Part shown: positions 1-9,299 of the stretch, piece after piece | Layout: each line of letters starts with the position of its first letter | Numbering within the stretch: position 1 is the first letter of the stretch | NCBI RefSeq assembly: GCF_037893185.1 | Contig: NZ_CP140772.1 | Span: 6,200,001 to 6,264,000 of the forward strand | DNA length: 64,000 bases | Origin: Chitinophaga sp. 180180018-3 | GTDB lineage: Bacteria > Bacteroidota > Bacteroidia > Chitinophagales > Chitinophagaceae | Direction: 5' to 3' | Made by a program: the position numbers and the translations under genes | Notes under the pieces: generated by a model | What the model was told of the DNA's origin: nothing | Database searches by the model: none | What the model saw: the letters and a program-made list of their open reading frames with translations, nothing else

Positions 1-1049
1 TTACCAAGACTATCACCCTGGAAGTGATTCGTACAGGTGATAAAGTTTTTACCTGAGCTGTATATATCCATGCCTTCCGGTGTTTTCTGGATGAGTACTG
101 CCTTGTTATCTTCTGCCGATCCGATCAGGAACGATTCTGATACAAACATCTTCCGTTTCTGAGCGATGCTCCATGCCTCCTGTATGTTCTGTGCACACTG
201 CAGTATTTCTCTTGCCACCAGCGAAACCGGCGTGGCAGCGCCTGTGGGCACGCTTGTTTTGGCAGCGTTGATAGTCACCGTTAGCCCTTTATCGTTCATA
301 CCGGATACTACGCCGGTGAATCCGCCCCAGGTCACAAACATGAAATTGTGGCCTTGCTGCGGACGGTAAAACGCTACCAGCTTTTCTTCCGCAAAAGCAT
401 CGCCCATGTAGAAATCGAAGTTACGGCCAATGATCAGGTTACTATCAGCCGACTGGTCATTCCAGGTACCAAAAGAAGTGCATCCTACCAGCATCATTCC
501 CTGCAATGCATGACCGATATCGTGCGCAGCGTGGTAGTTCATCAGTCTTGCATAGTTAGTGCCGATATAATCGTAGTTGGGAGATGCAGAAAAAGATTCC
601 CCGTATATTTCTTCTTTGAACTCTTCCGGCACATGACTGCTCAGATCGCGATTGAACCAGCCAATGAAATACTTGAGAAAATGCAGGTAAGCTTTAGAGG
701 GCACCATTTTACTGAATTGCGCCACGAAAACATCTTCCTGCCGGCGAATCAGTTCACCCGAAAGTTTCCCGATCACCACTCCTCTTTCAAAGGGCGCCCC
801 TTCCACATACATTTCATACAGGCCACTGTTGCTTTTGCGGAACCAGTTATTGCCCAGGGTGTAACAGGTACTATCCAGCTGTGTTCGCTGCAGCTGTAAT
901 GCCCGCTGATCGGCAATCTTCGGGGGTGGCATTTTGCTGACCACCACCAGGTATATCGCCAGTGCCACGAACAACAGTAAAAAACTGCCGATAATGTATA
1001 AAAGTACGCGTCCAAATCTTCTCCAGCCGCTGCGTTTCTTCTTTTTCAC
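1..1049 (-). CDS. C45-family (acyl-CoA:6-APA acyltransferase-like) membrane-anchored protein, 3' end outside window
   Basis: The reading frame opens with a GTG at 1049, immediately after the TAA of the upstream gene (TAAGTG), and runs without a stop past position 1, so about 349 residues are visible and the C-terminus is missing. A basic N-terminus (MKKKRSGWRRFGR) precedes one membrane segment (about residues 14-36), suggesting an inner-membrane anchor with the body outside the cytoplasm. The motif MLVGCTSFG places a Cys at residue 190, the expected position of the autoproteolytic N-terminal nucleophile of C45/penicillin acyltransferase-type Ntn hydrolases; NLIIGRNFDFYMGD follows, also typical. 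Such genes are found at the ends of aryl-polyene and flexirubin clusters. An acyl-transfer step on the pigment is an inference; substrate unknown. Confidence 0.75.
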   Translation of the reverse strand, partial: MKKKKRSGWRRFGRVLLYIIGSFLLLFVALAIYLVVVSKMPPPKIADQRALQLQRTQLDSTCYTLGNNWFRKSNSGLYEMYVEGAPFERGVVIGKLSGELIRRQEDVFVAQFSKMVPSKAYLHFLKYFIGWFNRDLSSHVPEEFKEEIYGESFSASPNYDYIGTNYARLMNYHAAHDIGHALQGMMLVGCTSFGTWNDQSADSNLIIGRNFDFYMGDAFAEEKLVAFYRPQQGHNFMFVTWGGFTGVVSGMNDKGLTVTINAAKTSVPTGAATPVSLVAREILQCAQNIQEAWSIAQKRKMFVSESFLIGSAEDNKAVLIQKTPEGMDIYSSGKNFITCTNHFQGDSLG

Positions 1050-2567
1050 TTATGTATGAATTGACTGATTAATTTCATTTACCAGGAACTCCATTCCCAG
1101 TAATTCTGCCGAAGTGATCACACTGCTGATGGTCACCCCCAGAATACCATGCAAGTTCAGGTTTTGGCCTGTAAGATACAAATTGGATAACTTAGTCCGG
1201 GCAGAAACCATGGTACGGAGCGGATCGGCGCTGTCTTTCCGGATGCCGTACATACTGCCATCCGCAGTACCGATATAATCGCGGTACGACAGTGGCGTAG
1301 CCACATTGTACGAGTGTATACAGTTACGGAAGCCAGGAAACTGCATCTCCACGGCATCAATCAGCTGATTAGCCTTCCGTTCCTTGAACGCCTCATAATC
1401 GGCGCCCCGGCTATCGGCCTGCAATACAGTATTGAAGGTATGCTGCCAGGGGGCCAGCTCTTCATAATTCATATAGGTCATCACGGAAAGACTGTCGGCC
1501 CAGGTATCGCTATGCGTAGTGGCCGATACGTAAATGGCGTATGTCTGCGGCCAGTTATCCTCCCTGTATGCAATCCCCTCCCAGGCATTGTCTGTAGCGT
1601 GGTGATAATAGTTGTAATTGAGATACGGAAATGTGCCGGGTTTCAGCGCTACATTCAGTACGAAGGCACCTGTTGAATTATGGAGGTTTTGCATTCTGCT
1701 CCGGTAGGCGCCTCTGAGCATGTCGCTGTGAGTGATGGCCATGGTTTGTGCCGGATGCAGGTTGGAAATGTAATACTTAGCCCGGGCTATGGAACCATCC
1801 TGCAATACGATATGATCCACTTTATCACCTTCGCCCTGTATAGCCGTCACGGCAGTGTTTCTGATAATAGTACCACCGTGTTCACGAATCTTCCGGCAAA
1901 GGTGCTTGCCGATCTGAGAGCCGCCGTTCACGCATTTCCAGGCACTTTGCATATAGCTGTTCACGATCAGGGCGTGTACGTATAAGGGGGTTTTGCCGGC
2001 TATGCCGGCGTAGAGCAGGTTATTGCCGGCTAATACCTGTTGCAGCTTAGGATTATCTGTGATGCTTTGCAAATAATCAGCGGTGTTCAGATGCAGCACC
2101 TGGCGTTTTTCTTCATAGTCGCCCGTGCGAAGATTGTACAGGGGAAACTTGCTGCATATCTCCCGGATCTTGCTGCAATAAGTTCTAAGCGCCACTTCTT
2201 CTTCGGGGAAGTCTTCCAGCAGGGTGCGAATGAAATTCTCTTCTCCCTGTGCAATCCGGTATACTTTATCGTCGCCGGTAAAGCCGATATGGTCGAAACC
2301 ATCCATATCCATGCGTTTCAGCTTTAGCTGATCATAAATGCCCAGGTATTTGAATACTTTGTACAGGTTTTCGCCCTCAGCAAGGCCGCCGATGTAGTGT
2401 ACGCCGGAGTCGAAGATCACCTTGCTGCGGGAGTAGGTTTGCAGGCAGCCGCCTGTCTGGCGGTTTTTTTCGTATATGCATACGCGATAGCCATTCTGAC
2501 TGAGTATCGCGCCACATACGAGGCCACCGAGACCGCTGCCTATAATGATAACATCATAGTTGCGCAT
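1050..2567 (-). CDS. FAD-dependent phytoene-desaturase/retinol-saturase-like oxidoreductase
   Basis: 505 residues with an N-terminal dinucleotide-binding motif (IIIGSGLGGLVCGAILSQNG, residues 8-27) followed by EKNRQTGGCLQTY, the pattern of the CrtI/retinol saturase/amine oxidase superfamily. A second FAD-contact region near the C-terminus reads LYLTGQNLNLHGILGVTISS. Proteins of this kind accompany aryl-polyene and flexirubin clusters; a role in oxidising or isomerising the polyene or ring is plausible but the substrate is not readable from sequence. The start overlaps the end of the large exporter fusion gene by 14 bp and the stop abuts the next GTG, so translation is probably coupled. Confidence 0.8.
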   Translation of the reverse strand: MRNYDVIIIGSGLGGLVCGAILSQNGYRVCIYEKNRQTGGCLQTYSRSKVIFDSGVHYIGGLAEGENLYKVFKYLGIYDQLKLKRMDMDGFDHIGFTGDDKVYRIAQGEENFIRTLLEDFPEEEVALRTYCSKIREICSKFPLYNLRTGDYEEKRQVLHLNTADYLQSITDNPKLQQVLAGNNLLYAGIAGKTPLYVHALIVNSYMQSAWKCVNGGSQIGKHLCRKIREHGGTIIRNTAVTAIQGEGDKVDHIVLQDGSIARAKYYISNLHPAQTMAITHSDMLRGAYRSRMQNLHNSTGAFVLNVALKPGTFPYLNYNYYHHATDNAWEGIAYREDNWPQTYAIYVSATTHSDTWADSLSVMTYMNYEELAPWQHTFNTVLQADSRGADYEAFKERKANQLIDAVEMQFPGFRNCIHSYNVATPLSYRDYIGTADGSMYGIRKDSADPLRTMVSARTKLSNLYLTGQNLNLHGILGVTISSVITSAELLGMEFLVNEINQSIHT

Positions 2568-5500
2568 AATTTTTTTGGGGAAGTTTTTTAATCACAAATA
2601 TTACATTCGACGTATAGCGGGTGTTATCAATTTCTTCCGCTACCGCACCGTATTTGCTGACCAGGTTACGTACATGTGATGCTGAGAAAAACGACAGTTG
2701 CTGCTTCGTTTTATTAAACCCAATAACCTTCGTGGACATAAACTCCGTAAACTTCGTGCCTTCGTGCCTTTTTTGTTTGTCGCTGTCGCCATCACGTATT
2801 ATAATCATACCATCCGTGGTAAGCCGCGCAATACATTGCTGGAGCAATGTTTCCTGCTCGTCGGCCGACAGATAATGTAATACATCACTCAATATAAATG
2901 CATCATATTGTTCGAAAGGAGTGGCAGCAATATCTCCATGAATAAACTGCAGCTGCTCCGGCTTTTTAAAGCAACGGGCTGCTGTAGTTATTTTATCCTC
3001 ATCGTAATCAATGCCCGTAATCTCTCTGCCGGGCGCAGTCCAGGCCAGCATATAATCCATAAACCCATAGCCGCAGCCAATATCCAGTATGCGTCCTTCT
3101 TTAGGCAACAAGTTGTGGAACAACAGGTAGTTGTTCTCCATCTTTGTTTTCACACGCATATACCACTCCAATACCGGGCCTTTATAAATGAAATTATACT
3201 TCAACTGTTCCCTGAAATATGCCGGCACTTCAATTTCATCTCTCAACAACTCATACTGCTGCTTAAAATATCGGCTGACAGTTTTCGTACGTGCGCTATA
3301 GTTATCTCCCCAGGAAAGATCATCCTGCGAAATACGTGGCAGATATTTAACCGTTACTGTACCATCTTTCAACAGGAAATCGCCTTTAGTCATCGTATAG
3401 GCAGTACCGTGAATGACCAGTGGCAATATATCCAATCGCAGCTGCTCCGCTATATAAAAAGCTCCTTTGTGAAAGCGCTTGATAACCGGATCAGGAGAGC
3501 GGGTACCTTCGGGATATACGACAATGGAATATCCTTCTTCTACCCTTTTCCTTAGCTTGTCGATAGCGCCTTCTGCCCCATCGGCCACCGGGTAATAATC
3601 CGCCAGCCGTACCACAGCTCCAAATACCGGAGAACGCCATACCCACTGGTTTGTCAGCAGAATCACTTTCGGATGCAACATGGTTGATACCAGGATATCC
3701 AGGAACGACTGATGATTGCTGATGATGACTACCGGTGTTTTCAGTTGTTCATTATCGGGATTGATAATACGCTTTTTCACATTCCCCATAATATACAATA
3801 CACTACGGGTATACGCTGAAAGGATGCGATGATACAACAGCTTACCTTTCTCTTTATCGAAAGGATTTATGCGGATCAGCAGGAAGCCGATCACAGTCAT
3901 AAGCAGGCATCCGAATGTAAAATAGGAAAATGAAAACACTGATAATGTCCAGCCCTTCAGCGTCCATGGAGCATATCCTTTCTTTACACGATTGGTGATA
4001 AGCCAGTTGAAGAGGAAAGGAATCATCACCTGTGAGATAACCACTACGCAGCCGATGCCTATAATGGAAATCAGCGCGATGGATTTCAGGGAGGGATGTT
4101 TGGCAAATATCAATACCCCCAGTCCCAGCACGGTTGTAATAGCAGAGAGGAATATGGAAGATTTGAAAGACGACAACGTTTTCTTCCCTGTTTTATACTC
4201 CTGTAGCAGTCCATCCATCATGAAGATGCTGTAATCATCACCCAAACCAAAAATGAAAGTAGAGAGGATGATATTAACGATGTTGAACTTAATACCGAAC
4301 ACACCCATGATCCCCAGAATCCACACCCAGCTAAGCGCCATTGGCACAAAGGTGATCAGTGCCAGTTCTATGCGGCCATAGGAGATCAACAGCGAGAAGA
4401 ATACCAGCAACGAGGTCATCCAGGCGATGTTATTGAACTCTTCATTGATCACTTCTACCAGCCGGTTAGCAGCGTACTGCTTATCGAGCACAGTGGTGCC
4501 GGGCACGTTTTCCAGCGCTTTATACACTTCCTGCTTATGCGCAGGGTCTACCTTCAACAGGGTTACTACTGAAGTATTGCCATTCTTGTGTATGATAAAA
4601 TCACCGAGGTTACCACTACGTAATACTTTCAGGGCATCCGGGGTAAGCTGTTCAAAGTTTTTGTTCAGTAGTGCATTGAATGTATCGAATGCGGTGGCGC
4701 TGAAGCCCAGCTTACTTCCTTCCTGATGCAGGTACTGTAATAATTGCTGCTTCTTTTCGGCCGTCCAGTAACGGTTCCAGCGATCGATGCGTGCCTGTTG
4801 TTCTTTATCAGATAACAGTAACGACTGTACGCCGGCATACTTCTTTACAATTCCCTGCTCCTGCAGGCGGTGTACTTCCGGCATCAATTTTTCGCCGTTT
4901 TCCAAAGCTGATTCCAGGTTATGTCCGTCGGACACAACGTATACCGATTGGGCGATATAGGTATTTACCGCATTTAGTTGAGTTTCCGCCGCCTTTAATT
5001 GCGGCGTCATAAAGTTCATACGCATCATATCGCTCTCGAACGATACGTTGCGGGCAGTGTAGAAAAATACGATAGTCAGCAGGAAAATGGCACCTACCAG
5101 GTATTTATTTCGTTCAGGACGGAGCGCAGATAGCTTGTCGAGCCAGTTATCTTCATGATGATGTACTTCGTGTGGTGTCTTTCCTATCACTATCCAATGC
5201 GGCAAAAACACCAGCGAAAACAACGCAGCTCCTACCAGGCTTAACGCAGCAAACAAGCCTACATCACGCAACATGGGCGATGGCACAAACTGCAGGCATA
5301 AAAAACCTCCGATGGTAGTAAAGCTGCCCAGTGTCATAGGCGTTGTCAGGTCGCGGATTACCTCGCGGATATCCTGCGAATGCCTGTAGTGATTGAACAC
5401 ATGCAGCGAGTAGTTGACAGCAATTCCCAATACCACTGCACCGGCGCCCATGGCCATGACAGAAATATGGCCCTTAATAGCGTATATGCATGCCAGTGAG

Positions 5501-6414
5501 AAAATGCCGCCGAAAATCACGGGCAGCATCACCAGCACCGGCGAACGCTTCTTCCTGAAAAACCAGGCTATCAGTACCACCAGCAACACAATCGTGATGC
5601 TTTGTGTCAGCATCGTATCCTGCCTTAACTGGCTGGCATTTCCGGCCGACACCGCCGTGCCGCCAAAGTAAGAAGCGGCCACAAACGGATGTTGTTTATC
5701 CAGGGTGTCTTTTATATTATCCAGCCCTTTCAGGAACTGGGAATTGATCTTTGTTGCACCGGGAGGGTTTGCAGGCGTGATGAAGATCATCACATGCCGG
5801 TGGTCTTTTGTGATGACGTAGTTATCATATAACTCAAACTGGTCGTCATACTGCAGGTGTTGCAATTTTTTCACACCGATCCAGGAAATGCCCACGGGGT
5901 CTGCCTGTATCATTTTCTTCAGCACCAGGCCTGCCGGGGAAATAAGTGTATTATAGTCGTATTGCAATTGCTGCTGAAGTTTATCTTTTTCCAGCAGGCT
6001 GTCTATTTTACTATAATCGCTTTCTTCCAGGAAAACGGGCAGGTGTTGCTGTATCACCTGCATCAGGCCCATGATCATTGTATCGCCGGCCTGTGCCTGA
6101 ATTTCCCGGATATAAGGTTTCAGCTGTTCGCCCGCCTGACTGGTCAGTGCAGCGGCATAAGCCGTTAAACTATCGGGTTGTGCAGCTTGTGTGGTATCTT
6201 TTTGGGAGATGGTAACAATCAACTTGTCTGCAAAGCGGGAATCCTGGAAAACCTGTTGCAGTTTGTCCAGTTTTTTATCCTGCGGAAGTATCTTGGTTAT
6301 ATCTTCTTCAAACTTTATCTGCCAGGCAAAATATCCGGCTGCAAAGAAGCAGACGATGGTGCAAAGCCATAGCAGAATTTTGTGCCGTTCGAAGAAGTTA
6401 TATACAGAAACCAT
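2554..6414 (-). CDS. Trifunctional fusion: MMPL/RND exporter + lysophospholipid-type acyltransferase + SAM methyltransferase
   Basis: One uninterrupted 1286-codon frame joins three modules. Residues 1 to about 860 are an RND/MMPL exporter: a membrane segment at about 12-30, a periplasmic loop, a helix bundle at about 270-430, then a second copy with membrane helices at about 690-850. Residues about 890-1080 are a PlsC-type acyltransferase with NHQSFLD (His901, Asp906) and PEGTR (Glu969). Residues about 1095-1270 are a class I methyltransferase with ILDIGCGYG (Asp1111). Exporter and acyltransferase functions are common in aryl-polyene clusters, usually as separate genes. The likely role is moving and acylating the pigment or its lipid carrier at the inner membrane; the methyltransferase target is unknown. 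It overlaps the next gene by 14 bp. Confidence 0.9.
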   Translation of the reverse strand: MVSVYNFFERHKILLWLCTIVCFFAAGYFAWQIKFEEDITKILPQDKKLDKLQQVFQDSRFADKLIVTISQKDTTQAAQPDSLTAYAAALTSQAGEQLKPYIREIQAQAGDTMIMGLMQVIQQHLPVFLEESDYSKIDSLLEKDKLQQQLQYDYNTLISPAGLVLKKMIQADPVGISWIGVKKLQHLQYDDQFELYDNYVITKDHRHVMIFITPANPPGATKINSQFLKGLDNIKDTLDKQHPFVAASYFGGTAVSAGNASQLRQDTMLTQSITIVLLVVLIAWFFRKKRSPVLVMLPVIFGGIFSLACIYAIKGHISVMAMGAGAVVLGIAVNYSLHVFNHYRHSQDIREVIRDLTTPMTLGSFTTIGGFLCLQFVPSPMLRDVGLFAALSLVGAALFSLVFLPHWIVIGKTPHEVHHHEDNWLDKLSALRPERNKYLVGAIFLLTIVFFYTARNVSFESDMMRMNFMTPQLKAAETQLNAVNTYIAQSVYVVSDGHNLESALENGEKLMPEVHRLQEQGIVKKYAGVQSLLLSDKEQQARIDRWNRYWTAEKKQQLLQYLHQEGSKLGFSATAFDTFNALLNKNFEQLTPDALKVLRSGNLGDFIIHKNGNTSVVTLLKVDPAHKQEVYKALENVPGTTVLDKQYAANRLVEVINEEFNNIAWMTSLLVFFSLLISYGRIELALITFVPMALSWVWILGIMGVFGIKFNIVNIILSTFIFGLGDDYSIFMMDGLLQEYKTGKKTLSSFKSSIFLSAITTVLGLGVLIFAKHPSLKSIALISIIGIGCVVVISQVMIPFLFNWLITNRVKKGYAPWTLKGWTLSVFSFSYFTFGCLLMTVIGFLLIRINPFDKEKGKLLYHRILSAYTRSVLYIMGNVKKRIINPDNEQLKTPVVIISNHQSFLDILVSTMLHPKVILLTNQWVWRSPVFGAVVRLADYYPVADGAEGAIDKLRKRVEEGYSIVVYPEGTRSPDPVIKRFHKGAFYIAEQLRLDILPLVIHGTAYTMTKGDFLLKDGTVTVKYLPRISQDDLSWGDNYSARTKTVSRYFKQQYELLRDEIEVPAYFREQLKYNFIYKGPVLEWYMRVKTKMENNYLLFHNLLPKEGRILDIGCGYGFMDYMLAWTAPGREITGIDYDEDKITTAARCFKKPEQLQFIHGDIAATPFEQYDAFILSDVLHYLSADEQETLLQQCIARLTTDGMIIIRDGDSDKQKRHEGTKFTEFMSTKVIGFNKTKQQLSFFSASHVRNLVSKYGAVAEEIDNTRYTSNVIFVIKKLPQKNYAQL

Positions 6415-6455
6415 TTTTTAATTACGAATTAAAAATTACGAATTACGAGTTAACG
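6415..6455. repeat. Degenerate heptad-like AT-rich tract (attacgaattaaaa units)
   Basis: The gap between the glycosyltransferase gene and the exporter fusion consists of repeated units close to attacga/attaaaa, running into the last codons and stop of the glycosyltransferase. Comparable tracts with other core heptads occur at 20951-20983 and 43585-43612. Function unknown; it may be slippage-prone spacer DNA. Confidence 0.5.
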
Positions 6456-7666
6456 ATGGTTGGTCTCCTTCGGTTATTCGTAGTTCCTTTTTTTCTGAAA
6501 ATTGTAAGCAGGCCCCAGCTTAGCAGCCATGCAATTATACCTGCTCCTATCGCAAGCGTGATGGCGCCTAATGCATATTGCACCAGATTATCGCGTATGG
6601 TATCGAAGCTGATACCATTCGAAAATATAAGATCTCTGGCGGTTTGCCCCATCCAAACCTTTCCGGTCATAAAGCTGGCGAAAATGACCAGCGGCGTAAC
6701 AGGTGGCGTACTGATGTGGGCAGATAACAATACCAATGCCTTATTTAATTTCAGCCGGATAGATACGAGAATCGCTACCAGCAGCTGAAAACCCCATATA
6801 GGCACAATTCCCATGAATATGCCGAAGCCTATGGAAGCAGCTTTCATAAAATTGGATTCATCTGATCTCAATACCTCTTCTCTCCACATCTTCTTCCAGT
6901 TCTCTTTTTTCAGGAGATAACGGATCAGGTCCCGGGGTTTGATATACAGGAACGTTACCAGCACCAGTACCGTATTCAGTACGCTGATGCGGGTAAAATC
7001 GCGGCCAGGGCGAAAATGCGACACCCTTTCCTCTGCCGGCGGATAATATACCTTTACCGGCGCCCAATCGACCTGGATGCCTTTCCATGCACTGCGAACA
7101 ATCACCTCCACTTCAAACTCATACTTGGAGCAGAAGAAGCGCATATTACGCATCAGACTGATGGGATACACCCGGTACCCCGATTGGGTATCGGGGCCTT
7201 TCAGGCCGGTATTTACATAGAACCAGAAATTGGAAAACTTGTTGGCGAAGGTATTTTTGCCAGGCATGTTTTCCTGATGGAGATTACGGGCGCCGATGAT
7301 AAGCGCACCGGGTTTTTCAGCAATCTGTTGCAACATACCCGGAAGATCCGATGCAAAATGCTGTCCGTCTGCATCCATCGTAATCACATAATCGTATCCT
7401 TTTTCGAGGGCATAAGCAAAGCCACGCCTGAGCGCAATCCCTTTCCCACGGTTAGGGCTATACGATACCAGCTGTATACCCGGAAATTGCTCCAGTATAG
7501 TGCCGGTACTATCGGTAGCACCATCATTCACCACAATTACATGCGCAGTATAAGTCAGCGCGTCAGTCAATACCTGCCTCAACGTACCTGCATTGTTGTA
7601 CGTTGGGATCAGCACTGCTACCCGATGCTGCTCGAAGGCGTTGTTATGTATTGATTGTTGTATCAC
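6443..7666 (-). CDS. Family 2 glycosyltransferase fused to C-terminal DUF2062 membrane domain
   Basis: 407 residues. The N-terminal GT2 domain carries AVLIPTYNN (17-25), VVNDGATDSTG and the metal-binding MDADGQ (Asp98, Asp100). Residues about 255-395 form a DUF2062 unit with hydrophobic stretches (GIFMGIVPIWGFQLLVAIL and a C-terminal helix), so the enzyme should sit at the inner membrane like polyprenol-phosphate glycosyltransferases. It follows the dehydratase gene with no gap (7666/7667). Within this cluster it may glycosylate a lipid carrier or the pigment head; donor and acceptor are not deducible. Confidence 0.85.
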   Translation of the reverse strand: MIQQSIHNNAFEQHRVAVLIPTYNNAGTLRQVLTDALTYTAHVIVVNDGATDSTGTILEQFPGIQLVSYSPNRGKGIALRRGFAYALEKGYDYVITMDADGQHFASDLPGMLQQIAEKPGALIIGARNLHQENMPGKNTFANKFSNFWFYVNTGLKGPDTQSGYRVYPISLMRNMRFFCSKYEFEVEVIVRSAWKGIQVDWAPVKVYYPPAEERVSHFRPGRDFTRISVLNTVLVLVTFLYIKPRDLIRYLLKKENWKKMWREEVLRSDESNFMKAASIGFGIFMGIVPIWGFQLLVAILVSIRLKLNKALVLLSAHISTPPVTPLVIFASFMTGKVWMGQTARDLIFSNGISFDTIRDNLVQYALGAITLAIGAGIIAWLLSWGLLTIFRKKGTTNNRRRPTIVNS

Positions 7667-8026
7667 TTAAATAAAAATACCCTGGAACTTCATAAATGTT
7701 TTATCGTCGCGTTTCAGTGTGGCATTCACTTTCCATCCTGCTTCCTCCTGCTTATAGTTAACGATCACATCCACCAGCGGCTGTTTACCAGGATCTATCA
7801 TATTCAGGAATTTCATCTGGCTGGCTTTCTTCATAGCCACTTTCCGCTGTACAGCGTCTGCCAGTACTTCTGTAATGGTTTGCATCATACATACACCAGG
7901 CACAACAGGCTGCTCCGGAAAATGCCCCTGAAATATCGGGTGGCTGGCATTCAGTTCAATGGTAGCCGTTATCTGTCCTGGTTCCTGTGTTTGTGCTGTT
8001 ACCGTATAAAAATTTCCTGCCAACAT
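7667..8026 (-). CDS. FabZ-like hotdog dehydratase with Gln in place of catalytic Glu (ApeI-like)
   Basis: 119 residues, single hotdog domain. The FabZ signature is present as FQGHFPEQPVVPGVCMMQ, with the catalytic His at residue 35. In FabZ the catalytic Glu lies 14 residues further on; here that residue is Gln49. The enzyme should dehydrate 3-hydroxyacyl-ACP during polyene extension. The other hotdog protein of the cluster (17985-18410) has the Glu but not the His, which suggests the two form one heterodimeric active site. Assignment to the type II polyketide synthase is by context and motif. Confidence 0.8.
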   Translation of the reverse strand: MLAGNFYTVTAQTQEPGQITATIELNASHPIFQGHFPEQPVVPGVCMMQTITEVLADAVQRKVAMKKASQMKFLNMIDPGKQPLVDVIVNYKQEEAGWKVNATLKRDDKTFMKFQGIFI

Positions 8027-8065
8027 AATGCAGCTGATTTTATGATTATAATGATTGATCCCTAA

Positions 8066-8689
8066 TTATTTTTCTACTTTCTGTAGAGAGATATTGAATT
8101 TGAAATGTTCGTGACGGATATTGATCGTATCAGGCACGCCACTCGTATAATGCTGTAGCCATACTGTCACGGCCGGCCGCCGCTGCGACGATTTCTCAAT
8201 TCTTACCAGTTCGGTACAGGCCGTATCTGTAATATAATAGTTATTGCCTTTTCCGGTAGGCACTACTATATAACGGTAACGGGCATCCGTAGCTATATGT
8301 GCCTGTTGCAGATCCGGCCTCAACAGCACCAGTGCAAAGTCCTGCTCCAATGTTTTCACTACCGCTTTCTTATCCATCTTCTTCAGGATAAAATGCTTGG
8401 TAAAATGTCCCTCACGGTCGAATTCAAAATCAAAGAACTTAAATCCCATCTCATTTGCAAACACCACACGTGTGCTGCTGTCGGGCATCTGCTTAAAAAA
8501 CAGCAGGCCACTCAGATGATGTTTCAGTATATCCACCTGTGTACTATAGAGCGTAGCGCTGAACCGGGGGCTGAACTGACGGATACAATTCACATCACCT
8601 CCGGAAGGCCGCAGCCCTTTGTACACCGAGCGGCATCCCGTCACCAGTAAAACAATGCAGCAAATGCTACTTAGCAGAAAATACCGCAT
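8066..8689 (-). CDS. Predicted outer-membrane lipoprotein of pigment cluster
   Basis: 207 residues with a lipoprotein signal peptide (MRYFLLSSICCIVLLVTGC, lipobox LVTGC, Cys19). The mature part is a beta-rich sequence of about 190 residues without a motif I can name with certainty; it occupies the position taken in proteobacterial aryl-polyene clusters by a LolB- or DUF3261-like lipoprotein. Its start lies 23 bp inside the LolA-like gene upstream, so the two are probably co-translated and may form a sorting pair for pigment lipid. That pairing is inferred from order only. Confidence 0.7.
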   Translation of the reverse strand: MRYFLLSSICCIVLLVTGCRSVYKGLRPSGGDVNCIRQFSPRFSATLYSTQVDILKHHLSGLLFFKQMPDSSTRVVFANEMGFKFFDFEFDREGHFTKHFILKKMDKKAVVKTLEQDFALVLLRPDLQQAHIATDARYRYIVVPTGKGNNYYITDTACTELVRIEKSSQRRPAVTVWLQHYTSGVPDTINIRHEHFKFNISLQKVEK

Positions 8690-9299
8690 CGGGGATATTT
8701 GAATTCAATTGTTTATGTAAAAAGCTGATGGTGGTATCGTCGCCGGATAATTCCGCCATAGTGATTTTTGATACGGAGTAATCCTGCTTGTCTACCAGCA
8801 GCACGATTGTTTTGAAATACTCTTTCATTACCTTATTCACCGGTTCCAGCTCCAGGCGGTAATACTGTTGATTTTCGGAAGCTTTGGTGGTGAAATCGGA
8901 ATTATCCAGTACTGTTCCTCTCACACAGTCTACAGTGATCTTATTGATTTGTTCAAACAGTTTATTACTTTTCCCAGATACCTTGTTTTCCTTTTTGGCA
9001 TCCTTAATACGGATATCTTTTCCGTTGATCACCAGCAGGTAATAGGAAGGCTGCAGGTACTCCATACGAACCTTACTGTCTTTCTTAAACCAGAACTTAC
9101 CTTTAGATACAATCTTATCGGAAAGCATGCTCAGGTTCTTTTCCTGTACGAAATCGCACTGGATGCTTTGTGTTTGCTGTGCAGCTTTTGCAAATTGCTG
9201 CTTCAGCGGCGTCAGGTCGGCTACCGGCTTAAAGCCGGTCTGTGCCTGTATTTGAAGGCTTAATATAACACCCATCAAAACTAAAATCCATTTACACAT
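8667..9299 (-). CDS. LolA-like periplasmic carrier protein
   Basis: 210 residues from the ATG at 9299; a signal peptide (MCKWILVLMGVILSLQIQAQ) supports this start over one four codons earlier. The mature sequence shows the LolA pattern: a helix with QQTQSIQCDFVQEK, then strand-rich SKGKFWFKKDSKVRMEYLQP and LLVINGKDIRIKD. LolA folds carry acylated molecules across the periplasm. Inside the pigment cluster, next to a lipoprotein and an RND exporter, it is likely dedicated to transport of the pigment or an acylated intermediate to the outer membrane, distinct from the housekeeping LolA. Confidence 0.8.
   Translation of the reverse strand: MCKWILVLMGVILSLQIQAQTGFKPVADLTPLKQQFAKAAQQTQSIQCDFVQEKNLSMLSDKIVSKGKFWFKKDSKVRMEYLQPSYYLLVINGKDIRIKDAKKENKVSGKSNKLFEQINKITVDCVRGTVLDNSDFTTKASENQQYYRLELEPVNKVMKEYFKTIVLLVDKQDYSVSKITMAELSGDDTTISFLHKQLNSNIPDAVFSAK

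Noticed and set aside
348..899. 183-codon open frame on the plus strand
   Set aside because: It is antisense to the C45 acyltransferase gene, whose frame has a recognisable active site; the plus-strand translation has no family resemblance.
7016..7654. 212-codon open frame on the plus strand
   Set aside because: Antisense to the GT2-DUF2062 gene, no own motifs or start context.
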